Positions 11,701 through 23,470 of a stretch of 64,000 bases of DNA are shown here, piece after piece. A program made the translations under genes and the position numbers. The notes below the pieces were generated by a model. It did no database searches. It was not told the origin of the DNA and saw only the letters and a program-made list of their open reading frames with translations. Source of the stretch: Thoreauomyces humboldtii (lineage: Eukaryota; Chytridiomycota; Chytridiomycetes; Spizellomycetales; Powellomycetaceae); contig JADGJA010000002.1 of assembly GCA_027596035.1 (NCBI GenBank), positions 58,879-122,878 of the forward strand, read 5' to 3'. Numbering within the stretch: position 1 is the first letter of the stretch; every line of letters begins with the position of its first letter.

Positions 11701-12556
11701 GCTTTTCCACGTTCTTCATGTACCTTCAGAGTCGTTGTTGCCGCCCTGTGGGCGTGTCAAATACAATGGATTCAAGTTGAATTGGCACCGCATGTTTTCC
11801 CACGTTCAGGCTTCTGTGCATCTCGTTGCATCGTTCCCCGTGCGACATCGTCTCCGTTTCGCCAATGCACATTCTGAACCTAACCCACCCATGTGATTGT
11901 TCAGCGGCGAGTGTGGCATGGTCGGCTGGTGTGCCTCTCGATCTGGTACTAGCCGGCGGTCGGCGAAGCCACGAAAGCTTTTTGAGTAGCCTTGTGGATA
12001 AGGCTGGATCTTTCCGCTCCCTGGCCTCTCCCTCTAGTCGATCCCCTCACCCCCGCGATGGAGGAGAGAAGGGGTTATGCGAGGGCTTTGGGCAGCTTCT
12101 CGAGCATCTTGAAAAGGACTCCGTCGCTGCCCGTCTACAGGTAAAGTTTGAACTCGGTTGTGCGCTGGTGGTAGATGCTCGTTGAGACAGCATCAAGGCT
12201 CCTTCCGAATCGTAGAATTGGTATAGACCCTTTACACAATGACATTAGACGGGCCGAGTACGGCAGATGTGGAAAAGCAGCAGGCGCCGCTGAGGCGCGG
12301 CTTCTCATTCCAGAACCTGGAGTGAGTCACCCGTTCTTCACCGATGGGTCTCTTCTCCCCGCCTCCTTCGCCAAAAACAAAAGAGAGATCACCGACCGGC
12401 CCTCCCCGAGCATCCCGCCTCTAATTTCAGAAATAAGAAGGATCCCCGTCGTTGACGCTGGCCACTCTCACTACAATACTTTCGGGGCCAGGCCGTTGCC
12501 TTCCGCGTTTACGAACTCTTAACGTTCCTTCGCCTCGCTGCTACAAGCAACCAGCG
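11701..12556. other. Intergenic region between eL8 and LeuRS genes
   Basis: About 850 bp holding the eL8 3' UTR and the promoter of the leucyl-tRNA synthetase gene. Short ORFs on both strands show no recognisable motif or splice structure. I see no gene, tRNA or repeat here. Confidence 0.4.
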
Positions 12557-15500
12557 ATGACAGCACCTGTCGCTTCCGTTACAGTCGCAACCGGCGGCAC
12601 CCAGGCAAATGTTGTTGAAGCTCGCCTGGTATGTTCGTGGACCATCTCTTGGAATGCTCGCTGTGACGTGCAACTGACTGTGGCAACGGATTTACAGGGC
12701 ACAGCCAAGCTTGAGGCTCTGAGAGCTTCAGAAAAGTGGGCGCAGGAGCAGTGGGCGATCAGCAAACCTTTTGAAGTCAGCGCGCCCAAGCCCGGAGAAC
12801 CCTCTCCGCCAAAGTTCATGGGAACCTTCCCCTTCCCTTACATGAACGGTTTTCTGCACGTTGGTCATTCATTCTCCATTTCCAAACTCGAATTTGCCTC
12901 CGGGTACGAACGCTTGAAGGGCAAACGAGTACTCTTTCCCTTCGGTTTCCACGTGACGGGCATGCCCATAAAGGCTTGCGCTGATAAGCTCAAGAACGAG
13001 ATCGCGATGTTCGGCCCGGACTTTGAGAACTACAACGAAGAGGAGAAGGAGGAGAAGACTGCGACAGCCGCGGCATGGGCTTCGGAAAGGGAGGCAGCAG
13101 CCGACCCCACAAAGATCGCCAAGAAGCATGGAAAAGCGGCGGCTAAATCCACTGGCCTCACATATCAGTTCCAGATTATGCGTGCCATGGGTATCCCCAA
13201 CGCTGAGATCAAAAACTTCACCGAGTCCACCCATTGGCTCTACTACTTCCCACCGGGCGCGAAGGAGGACCTCACCAACCTTGGCTTGTCCATCGACTGG
13301 CGTCGATCCTTCTTTACCACGGAACTCAACCCCTACTTCGATTCTTTTGTCCGATGGCAGTTCAATAAACTCCGCGCCCACGAATCCCCGAAAGTCAAGT
13401 TTGGAGAGCGGTATACCATCTACTCACCCCTCGACGGCCAACCTTGTATGGATCATGATCGGTCCAAGGGAGAGGGCGTTGGAGTCCAGGAGTACACGGG
13501 TATCAAGCTTCGTGTTCTCCTAGAGGACTTGATTGCCGTGCCCGAAGCAGAACGCGACCTCGTCAAGGGTGTGCCAGTTGGCAAAGCCCTCACGGCACCA
13601 GCATTTACGGAGGCTCTTGCCGGACGAAAGCTTTACCTCGTTGCTGCCACCCTCCGACCCGAGACCATGTACGGTCAGACAAACTGCTTTGTCGGAGTTG
13701 ACATCAATTACGGCGTCTATGCCGTAAACGACAAGGAAGCCTGGGTTTGCACGGAACGGTCCGCTAAGAACATGGCTTTCCAGAAGCTCTTTGAGGAGCC
13801 CGGCAAGATCCATCAGCTTGGCGAAGTCAAAGGACTGGAGCTTGTGGGAGTCCCTCTGAACGCACCCTTATCTCCTTTCGAGAAAGTTTACACTCTTCCA
13901 ATGGAAGGTGTTCTTGTCACAAAGGGTACCGGCGTTGTTACGTCCGTTCCGTCAGACTCTCCCGACGATTACATCACCCTGCAAGATCTGAAGAAGAAAG
14001 CCGCTTACTACCACGTTCAGTCTAAGTGGGTCGATTCCTTTTTCGACGCCTCCCCCGCCATTATCAGTACACCAAATCTTGGCGACCGTGCGGCGGAGTT
14101 TGCGGTGAAGAAGTACAAGATCAACAGTCAAAAAGATAAAATGCAACTGTCCGAAGCCAAGGCAGAAACATACAAGGAAGGATTTTATAACGGAACCCTT
14201 ATCGTCGGCCCTCACGCCGGTAAAACGGTCCAGGAGGTCAAGCCCATTATCCGTGGGGAGCTCATCGAGTCGGGAGACGCCTTCCCATACAGCGAGCCCG
14301 AGGGCCTTGTTGTTAGCCGAAGCGGCGACGAGTGTGTCGTTACCCTTGCACCTCAATGGTACATGGATTACGGACAGGAGGGGTGGAAGCAACTTGCCGA
14401 GCAGTGTCTCGCAGATATGGAGACGTTTAGCCCCGAAACCCGCAACCAGTTTGGAAAGTCTCTGGACTGGCTCAAGCAGTGGGCATGTTCTCGAAGCTTT
14501 GGCCTTGGAAGCCGCTTGCCTTGGGATCCCAAGTATCTGATCGAATCGCTCAGCGACTCCACCATTTATATGGCATACTACACTGTCGCTCATCTCCTGC
14601 ACGGTGGAAACCTCGATGGTTCCAAACCCGGACCCGCCAACATCAAGCCGGAGCAAATGAACGACGCAGTGTGGGAGTACATCCTTCTACGAGGAGAGGT
14701 TCCCGCTGACACAAAGATTCCGGTCGCGACCCTCGAAGAGATGCGTCGCGAGTTCGAATACTTCTATCCGCTTGACCTCCGTGTTTCCGGAAAGGACCTC
14801 ATCAGCAATCACTTGACATTCTTCATGTACAACCACACCGCGATATTTCCGAAGAAGCACTGGCCCCAGGGAGTTCGTGTCAACGGGCATCTGCTTTTGA
14901 ACGGCAGCAAGATGTCCAAGTCGGATGGAAACTTCCTTACCATCCGCGATGCCCTCGAGAGGTTTGGTGCGGATGCAACACGTTTCGCACTTGCCGACGC
15001 CGGAGACGGAGTTGAGGACGCAAACTTCCTGGAGAAGACCGCGGACGATGCCATCTTGAAGCTCTTCACGGAACGCGAATGGATTGAGGAGACTATGGCC
15101 GCTATCGATGCCGGAAAGCTCCGCAAGGGACCCTTTTCCTGGAACGATCGCGTTTTCGAAGCCGAGCTCAATAAGCTCGTCGATGCAACAGACAAGGCCT
15201 ACAAGGCTATGTGGTACCGGGAGGCGCTCAAGAATGCCTTTTACGAGCTCACAACTGCGAGATCGGACTACCGTAAGGCTACCACTGGTCAAGGCGTCGG
15301 CTCGTCTGCCCTCGAAGGCGAGGCGTACGAAGGCATGCACGAAGGCTTACTTTGCCGGTACATCGAGGTGCAAGCTATCATGCTTGCGCCAGTGACCCCT
15401 CATTGGAGCGAGAACGTCTGGAGTAAGATCTTGAAGAAGGTAAAGATAAGCTCGACGCTACCATTCCAATTATTCAGATCACCTACTCATCATGTTGTTG

Positions 15501-16162
15501 TGCATAGCCTACCTCCATCAAGGACGCCTTGTGGCCGGAGAGCACTGCTACTCCTGACGAGGCTCTGCTTAGTGCTGCATCCTACATCCGTGGTCTTGGT
15601 TCCAAGATTCGCTCCGCCGAGGATCAGGCTGCCCGCAAGAAGAAAAAGGGCACAGCTGCCGCCTCCCCGGCCGCGCCATCAGGCCCGCCAAAGCTGCACC
15701 TGTTTGTTGCATCAGCTTATCCAGCTTGGCAGGACCAGGCAATTCAGCTTCTGAAGACGACTTACAATGAGGTCAGTGGGTTGACTCCATAATCAGCATC
15801 TTCCGATTCGGTTGCTGACTTTCCTTCTCCTCCTGTAGTCGACCAAGACGTTCAGCAATCAAGAAAAGCAGCTCCTTGCGCAGGCCGGTCTGATGAAGAA
15901 CAAGATGGCGATGCCGTTCGTCGCTTCGATCAAGCAGGCGGTGGACACCAGCGGTCCATTGGCCTTCGACCGATCCCTTGGGTTTGATGAGATGGAGACT
16001 CTCGAGAACAATGTGGACTTTGTGAGACGGGAGCTGGCCATCCTCAAAGTTGGTGAGGTGAAGCTCATCAAGGCCGAGACGGTGGGAGAGGATGCTGACG
16101 AGCTCGACAAGAGGAAGGCGGACATGGCTGTACCGGGACAGCCTACTTACAGGCTTGTTTGA
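12557..16162 (+). CDS. CDC60: Leucyl-tRNA synthetase, cytosolic (class I)
   Basis: Exons 12557-12628, 12698-15439, 15508-15771, 15839-16162; 1133 aa, in the range of eukaryotic cytosolic LeuRS (yeast 1090). Charges tRNA-Leu. The HIGH-type motif appears as HVGH in FPYMNGFLHVGHS, the KMSKS loop as GSKMSKSDGN, and the CP1 editing domain lies between them (DGQPCMDHDRSKGEGVG, ATLRPETMYGQTNC and GTGVVTSVPSDSPDDY are editing-domain landmarks). The archaeal/eukaryotic-type C-terminal extension is present. The chosen start is the ATG at 12557; the open frame extends upstream only through non-ATG codons. Intron 1 (69 nt) is a multiple of three without a stop, so retaining it would add 23 residues near the N-terminus. 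Confidence 0.96.
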
Positions 16163-17322
16163 GAAGTTTCTGGTTTTGTTCTAGCTTGATAAATTGCATG
16201 TCACCTATGTGACCTATACAAGTCACGTGAATCTGAAGCGTCGGCAACTTTTGTTCATGGGGAATGGACCGGAAGTGCTTTACTTTAGGGAAGAACACTG
16301 TCGGATCATTGCATTTGCTGGAACCACCTCCTCATTTACAGATGTATCGTTTTATTGCACTCCCGGCCTTCCATTTAGTCTTTCACCAGAAATTACTAAC
16401 CCGTCGATAGGAAAGTCCAAGTGCCCGTGCCAAACAAATGCCTGATCGTCTGGCAAGTGCGGACGGCAGTGCATGTAAAAGCAGCTTTGACAGCGGAGTC
16501 GGTGATCATGACCTCCGAATGTCATCCAGTGAACCACGACGCAAGGAAGAGGAATCCCCACCAACGGTTGTGTTGACGTTGTTATGGTGAAGCATGTGAC
16601 AACCGTTCCCTAATTCCAGGGTAGATGGGATGGCCGTCTAGATAGCCTTTGCTCCAGCCTTTGCTCGCGGGTGTCGACAACGTTGGCGCAGGAACGACAT
16701 GTCCTGGCTGCGTAAGATAATGTCGCCTCCCCGAACGCCCCAGTTTCTTCGGTACGGTACCTGATGCCGGAACAAAACAGTGGCGGAAGGTAAGAGTATA
16801 GTAGATAGCGTACTTCAAGCCCTTCGATGGAAAGAAACGGCCCGATCCCGGTTTGAATCCCGTACTGCGGCAATGTATCCGAACCGACCGATGCCCTTCT
16901 TTCATGCGTCCTCTGGGGCACCGGCCGCCCAGCTGCTCTCTGAAGCTTAAGTGACTTGTCCACGAGCCGAGTCTGCGCTTTGTTAACGCACTGGAAGCCC
17001 GGGAAGGCGTACATATGCGCAGCGTGCACAGACGATACGCTATGCGAGCCCCTACCTAGATATATCAAGTACCGGTCGAGAGTTTCCATGGAGTTTGGGG
17101 CCCGGCCCGTGCTATCCAGTAGGCTGTGACTGCTCCGTCCAACATGTGGAAGATTCTTTCGCAAGGAGAGAGAGAGATATATAGCTGCGCTGAGAAGCTG
17201 AGAGGAGAACGACGGGTCTGCTGTCGACTATACTTCTTTTTGGCTTCTTGGGCTCTTGGGCGGAAGGCTCGACTTTTACTATTAGACCGACGTTCAACAA
17301 GCCTCGCATTCAACTGGCAGCA
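16163..17322. other. Intergenic region between LeuRS and MAK5 genes
   Basis: About 1.16 kb with the LeuRS 3' UTR and the MAK5 promoter. The longest ORF (about 184 codons, minus strand, 16610-17164) has no recognisable motif. A T-loop-like string near 16847 was checked as a possible tRNA and rejected. No gene seen. Confidence 0.4.
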
Positions 17323-20107
17323 ATGTGGACGGTCAAGGATACAAAAACTCAAAAAGTCTCAGTGCTGGATGTTGGCCGGTCCGCAAAGGCTAGGGCATCT
17401 GCGCCAACGTCCGACTCAACTCCTCCACCTTCACCCGTTAAGCCCGCCGCGGCGCCAGCGAGCAAGAAACGAAAAGAACCCTCGGTCACGACAGATGGAT
17501 CGGCGACAAAGAAGCGAAAGAATGCAAAGAAGAATGGTGGAACGGCTCCAGTGCCTCAGCGCCAGCAGCAATCTCAGAAGATCGCTCCTGTCCCCGTCGA
17601 GTTCAATCGAATTCCGTGGAAGCCCGTTCGACCGCATGAGGGCTTCATGATGGGCGACGACCAGGCGCCTGGAGGCTTTCTGTCCCTCGAGGAAATCGAT
17701 GGCGTGGATGTCGAATATGAAACTGGACTCGGCGGTGGGAAGATGATCTCCTTCAAGGTACGGTACCTCTCACCGAGTTGATCTGGGAAACAGACTACGC
17801 TCTCTAACTTCACGGCACGTTCACAGAAAGTCAAGGAATCACCCGAACCAGAGGAGGTGGAAGACATGGAAGACATCGACTTGTCATCCTTTATGCACAT
17901 CGACGACTTCGTTGAAGGCGAGGGCTCCGCAGAGGAAGCGAACAGCTCCGACGACGAAGAGCCCTACGAGGAGGGCGTGGAGGAAGAAGACGTCGACATG
18001 TCCGCGGACGAGGAGGAGAATGTCTTGGACCTAGATGTCCCCTCGGAGGACGAAGCCGTCGAGCCTGTAGGAAAAGGCGGCAAGGTGTTCAAAGCGTCTG
18101 CTGCCATCAATGCCACGCCTGCACCGGTCGAGGAAGAAGACGAGAACATGACTGCCGACATGTCCGCGTGGGAGGCCCTGAACTTGGAGCCCGTCCTTCT
18201 CAAAGGACTGCAAGCTCTCAAGTTTACCACCCCCAGCGAGATCCAGGCGAAGACGTTGCCGACGGCCATGAAGGGCGACCGAGACGTGATCGGGGCGGCG
18301 CAGACAGGGTCCGGCAAAACACTGGCTTTTGGTCTTCCTATTTTGCAGTCCATCGCACAGCGGGTGGTCACGTCGAAGGATCCGGGCCTCCATGCGCTCA
18401 TCCTAACGCCTACGCGTGAACTGGCCATGCAGGTCACGGACCACCTGAAGAAGGCGGCGAAGTTCATGCCGACGGTGCGTGTCGTGTCCATCGTGGGAGG
18501 CATGTCAATACCGAAGCAAAAGAGGCAACTATCTACTCGTCCCGATATCATAGTAGCCACGCCTGGACGGCTCTGGGAGCTTGCGGGAGAAGACGATTCC
18601 TTACTCTTGCGATTGAGGAATATCAAGTTTCTTTGCATTGACGAGGCGGATCGCATGCTCGAAGCCGGGCACTTTAAGGACCTGGACAATATCTTGGGCG
18701 CCATTTCTATGAAGCGCAGAGATAAGCCTACGAATCTTGTACGCAGGACATTCATCTTCTCGGCCACGCTTGTCGGCAACTCAAAGCTGAAGCAAAAGCT
18801 CAAAACGAACAAGAAAAAGCAAGGGTCTGGCCCGTCTTTGAGTGAGTCAAGATGTTCCCACTCAGTGTCGCTTCCTTGGCATGTACATTGACCGCCGCTT
18901 CTTACCTCTGTAGGCGATTTGCTCACGAAGATTGAGTTCGCGGACTCCAATCCTTTGTATGTCAATTGCTTGCCAGAGCAAGTCACCGCAGACGGGCTCC
19001 TCGAAACTCGTATCGACTGCTTGCATACGGAAAAGGATGCCTTCTTGTATTACATCCTCATGCGGTACCCAGGGCGAACAATCGTGTTTGTCAACAGCAT
19101 CGACGCCATCCGTCGCCTCGTCCCCGTCCTGACTCACATGCGCGTCAAGGCGTTCGGATTGCACGCTGAGATGCAACAACGACAACGACTCAAGAATCTG
19201 GATAGATTCAAGGACGCCACCGACGCGGTCCTCATCGCGTCGGACGTTGCGGCTCGAGGACTCGACATCCCTGGTATCGAGCATGTGATCCACTACCAGC
19301 TGCCGAGGAGCGCCGACCTGTACGTTCATCGGTCGGGACGAACGGCCAGAGCCGCCGAGGAGGGTGTCAGTGTCATGCTGTGCTCGCCGCAGGAGGTGCC
19401 GGTCTACAAGAAGATCTGCAACGTTCTCAAAAAAAGTAAGCGAACCCAAATTGCGATGAAGCGTGCCACCCGGGTCATAGCAACTGATTCGAGGCGATCT
19501 TTGTTAGCCGACGGCATCCCTGAGTTCCCTGTTGACAGAGCCCTTCTCGCTGGAATAAAGATCCGCATGAACCTCGCCAAAAAGATCGACGAAATCGAGC
19601 ACAAGAAGCAGAAGAAGGCACACGAGAAAGGATGGTTCGAGAAGGCGGCTGAGGAGATGGACGTTGAGTTGGATCTCGACTTGTGAGTATCTGACGGTGA
19701 AAACGCGCACTCTGAACCATTGGATCTGATCGCCAAGGTCTTTGCAGCATCGACGGACGAAAGACAGGCGATAATGACACCGACCGAACCCGCAAGATCG
19801 CAGCGGACCAGGCCGGCAAAGTCAAGGGAATGAAGGCGCAGCTCAACGAACTCTTGGGCAAGGATCTGGTGCCCAAGGGCATATCAGGGAATTACCTCAC
19901 GAGTAACGTCGACGAAGGTCTCGCCGACACTTTGATCAAGGCTGGTGGTAAGCAGTCCGGAACGATACGATCGATTTAAGTTACTTTTGTCTGACAAGTG
20001 ACGCTCTCTCTCTCCATCTTTCAGCTACGAAATCGAAGATGCCAACCCAGAGGCAGACGAACGCCGCTCAGGAGATCAAGCGGGCCGGGAAGAAGGCGAA
20101 GAAATAA
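17323..20107 (+). CDS. MAK5: DEAD-box ATP-dependent RNA helicase MAK5 (DDX24 type)
   Basis: Exons 17323-17757, 17827-18841, 18914-19435, 19508-19682, 19748-19947, 20025-20107; 664 aa. Family members act in the nucleolus in 60S ribosomal subunit maturation. The N-terminal 145 residues are Lys/Pro-rich and end in IPWKPVRP and FLSLEEIDGVD, typical of Mak5. A long Asp/Glu-rich tract precedes the helicase core: Q-motif FTTPSEIQAKTLP, Walker A AAQTGSGKT, PTRELAMQ, DEAD box CIDEADRMLE, FSAT, SDVAARGLD and HRSGRTARA. The Lys-rich C-terminus (KKAKK before the stop) fits a nucleolar basic tail. Intron 4 (19436-19507, 72 nt) is in frame without a stop and would be silent if retained; removing it restores TDGIPEFPVDRALLAG, the usual Mak5 junction. 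Confidence 0.93.
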
Positions 20108-20385
20108 ACCCGCTACCATTAGACTGTGGTCCTGTTGCTACCAGGATGGATGTATCCCTATCACTTGTATCTGCGGTGCTCTATCTATATAGAAGCTTCC
20201 GAGGTTGTTAATAGGTAGATGGATAAAATGGCGGCAGTGATCTGCAAAGCGTGCGTATCGTGCCGCTCCGCAACTTGTGCAGGAGCAAACTTGTGTTAAG
20301 CGTCGTGTTTTACCAAACGTGATAAAATGCTCAGATGGTTCCGATGACAACGAAACACTCACCAAAGCAACGATGCTCTACCTAT

Positions 20386-22698
20386 CTATTCTGAAAAGAA
20401 GACACGCGCGTCCTCGTACTCACCAACATCCACCCAGTCTGTGGTAAAGGCCAACAAAGGCCTGGCCCTCAGGTACGCATAACCCGCCCAATAGGTCCAC
20501 CCACTGCCCAACTCCCCCAACCCCGAGGAACCCTCGTACGCCCCGCCCCTGCCCTGTGTCGCGGCGATCCTGAGGATGGGAAGAGCCTCCTGGAGGAGAT
20601 CGATGTCGGGGTCCAGCCTCCTCCCGATGCCCTCCAGAAGCACGATCGAGATTCCGACGTTGGCGAAATCCCCTTCGATCTTGATGTGGTGGGTTCTGAC
20701 CATGTTGAAGACCTTGGCGAGGATCTCGCCGACCTTGATGTTCTTGAGTTTGAGAGCGTGGTGCTTGACTTCGTCGAGGAACGCGCGCATGGTGACCACG
20801 AACTCGTCCCGGTCGATGACCGTATGAGGCGTCTTTGACCGTTCCATCATGAGATTGGCGACGCGAGCGCCGTCGAATTCTGCGACGGCTCGGAAGAGGT
20901 CCAAAAAGTTGCGGAGATTCTCGTTCGAGAGGGTCGAGACCAGACCGGCGTCGAGGAAGATCATCTTTGCGGTGTAGCCTTGTGCCTTTAGGTTATCGAT
21001 GGCAGCAGGCCATTCCGAAGTGGGGAGCGAGGCCAGGCGGGTCACCTCCGCCGAGTCGATCACATCGTCGTCATCGGACTGTTGAACCTCGGACGACTTT
21101 TGGAACGGGTTCCAACGGCTAGCTTTTGGGCGTCGGAAGGTGACGAAGATATTACCTGATGGCGTATTGAACGTTTACGGAGATTTCAAGGTTGGTTCGA
21201 ACGCCGACAAGTCACGCTTACCAGGATGCAGATCGGCGTGTACAAAATTGTGGATGACGAGCATGCGCAGGAACGAGTCGAGACCGATTTGCGCAAGGTC
21301 ATGATCATACGGCGTGTGGCCGTGATCCAAAAACTTTCTTATCGGGATGGCGCATTGGAATTCCTCGATGAGGACGCTTTTCCGCATAAGCGGAAGAAAC
21401 GGTGCGGGAAAGCCCACGTTTTCTCGGTCTTTGAAGTTTTCCATGAAGCGAGCGAGGTTTTCTGCCTCGAAACGCAGGTCGAGTTGTTCACGCATCATGC
21501 CGCCAAACATCTCGACCTCGTCGGGAAATGAAAGCCACTCGGCACCTGGGAGAAGATGGATGAGGGATGCCACGCCTGACATGATGGTCAGGTCCGCATT
21601 GATGAGAGATTCGACGCCCGGATGTAGGACTTTGACAGCACACTCGAGCGTATGAGGACGTTGTTCCGTTGGGGCAAACGGTCGAAGTTTGGCTCTATAG
21701 ACCTGGAACAGCGATAGGCTTCCATCAGCTTTGTTTCCAAGGGGAAAGGGTCGGTCCACAGGGTGCGCACCTGCGCAATGGCACCGACACCGATCGGGTT
21801 TTCACCGAAAATCTCGAACATGTCCTCGATGGACATTCCATACTCCTTTTCGATAATCTTTCGAGTAGCCTTCTGGGAATGGGGAGAGACGTGCGACTGC
21901 AGTTTGCCGAGAATGGCGCAGACATACGGCGGGAAAAGATCGCTGCGGGAACTCGCCCACTGTCCAAGCTGAAGGCAGGTGTCAGGCCCTGGCAATCGTT
22001 GCATTTACCATGAGGTCCCCGCGTACCTTTGTGAAGGTGGGCCCACTGATCTCGAAGCTCCAGACGAGGTACTGGACCCACCACAGATTTGGTGTCTCGT
22101 TTCTGCTGAAAGCGCCCCGTTCCATCAAGAACCAAACAGGGAAGGTCAGGATCACCGGTCCAAACAGGACCGCCAACTGCAGGAATCTGAACGAGACCCG
22201 GAAGACGTGGATCGTAGTGGATACGACGCGAGAGAAGAGTGTCAAGACGCCCTGCGGTTCTCCCTTGGAGTCCACGAGGATGACATTGGTGACCTGCGGG
22301 GCAGGACGTCGCGCTGGTGCGTGGAGGTCCGTCACGGCTGATGGGGTGGTAAGCGGAGCGGCAGCATGAACGACGGGTACACTGCCGAGGAGGACCCAGC
22401 CTGGCGCTGTCCTCCAGAAACCGCCCGACCAGCGAAAGCTGGATCTTGAGGAATGCGAGGAGGAGCCGCCCCGCTGGTTGCCGCGAGAGCCATTACGGTG
22501 TTGATGATGATGCTGCTGCTGCTGCTGATGGAAAGCACGAAACCTGAGCAGTCCATGCGCGGGACGTGGCGGTTTGATAACGACGGAGCGCAGGGTGCGA
22601 AGCGTTCGACATGCGTTTGCAACGGTTGGGGAGGTGAAGACGACCGAGGCTCTCGCCGTGGGCAGCCCCCGTGCTCCCACACAGGCGAGCAAGTGCAT
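20386..22698 (-). CDS. CQD1: ABC1/UbiB-family mitochondrial kinase-like protein (ADCK2/Cqd1 type)
   Basis: Exons 22698-22027, 21968-21771, 21702-21222, 21155-20386; 706 aa. The start at 22698 opens an Arg/Ser/Ala-rich, acid-free leader typical of mitochondrial import; a GTG further upstream is not used. A Gln/His run follows at about residues 60-70, then a hydrophobic stretch (about 170-200). The atypical kinase core shows the UbiB KxGQ motif (FTK|LGQWASSRSDLFP across the first splice junction), GENPIGVGAIAQV|YRAKL, AVKVLHPG, the catalytic loop HADLHPG|NIFV and the metal-binding segment FLDAG. KLGQWAS with SDLFP resembles ADCK2/yeast Cqd1 more than COQ8. Family members sit in mitochondrial membranes and affect coenzyme Q distribution and lipid homeostasis; the ADCK2 assignment is from motif similarity only. 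Confidence 0.82.
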
Positions 22699-23470
22699 GG
22701 AGAGAAAAGGAGAGGGGGCAGTACCTAAAAGGAGGCTCACACGCCGCACGCCTTAAGCCAAACCACCCTTTAGCTGAAATGTTACTTGGGTTGTTTGGAA
22801 AGGTACAGTAGAACCGTCAGTGCCCCATGTACATGTACTGACAGAGGCTACTATTAGTTGGTGAGAGGAGGGCTTTCCTCGGAGGGGAATCGGGATGGTT
22901 ACCGGAAGAAACGTATGCGGTCAGTCCTCCTTGCGCTCGCTCTCTCCCATGGTATCGATAGGTCAAAGAGAACCAGGCCCTCCGACCGGACCCTCGGACC
23001 TTTCCGATCGTGGGGTAGCCGGAAGGGAGGCTCCGAGATGAACAACGAGCGCTGTGCCGCCCTCTCTTCTCCCCCCTGCACAGTCATGGAAGACCCCACT
23101 TGCCGATGACGGCATGAGGAAGAACGCGTCGCACAAGAGAAGCGCGAAAGATCGCGCCCTCATCTCTTCTTCCCTCCGACTACAATATTTACCACTGGAC
23201 ATGTTTGTTCTCCGCCCTTCTTTCTCTGGTCCACTGGTCTTTGAAGTGTGTGTGGAAATCCTTGTTTTTCGTGCCTTTTTTTTTCCACCTACCGTACTGG
23301 ACCCCCTCGTGTCCCGTACTTTCGGTGTGATCGTTCCTCTACCTCTCCGTCGTGGGCCGCCTGCTTGCTGATCCCGCCACCTTTCCTTCCCGCCTTCGAG
23401 AAGATAAAGGCGACCGCTTGACTCTTGCCCACCTGTACCGCACCGTCTCTCGGCCGGCATCAGAAGAACA
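22699..23470. other. Divergent promoter region between ADCK2-like and CSC1-like genes
   Basis: About 770 bp between two divergent start codons. It contains T-rich and CT-rich tracts close to the CSC1-like start. A 195-codon antisense ORF overlaps it but is Arg/Gly-rich and looks like a shadow. No gene seen. Confidence 0.4.

Noticed and set aside
16778..16862. T-loop-like GGTTTGAATCC with an upstream TGGC
   Set aside because: Spacing to the A-box-like word is wrong, the T-loop C is replaced and no stems form.
17964..18986. 340-codon ORF antisense to MAK5
   Set aside because: Ser-rich shadow of the helicase exon; crosses a MAK5 intron without any splice or motif support.
21186..21202. GGTTCGAACGCC resembling a B box
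   Set aside because: It lies in an intron of the ADCK2-like gene, with no A box or pairing acceptor stem.
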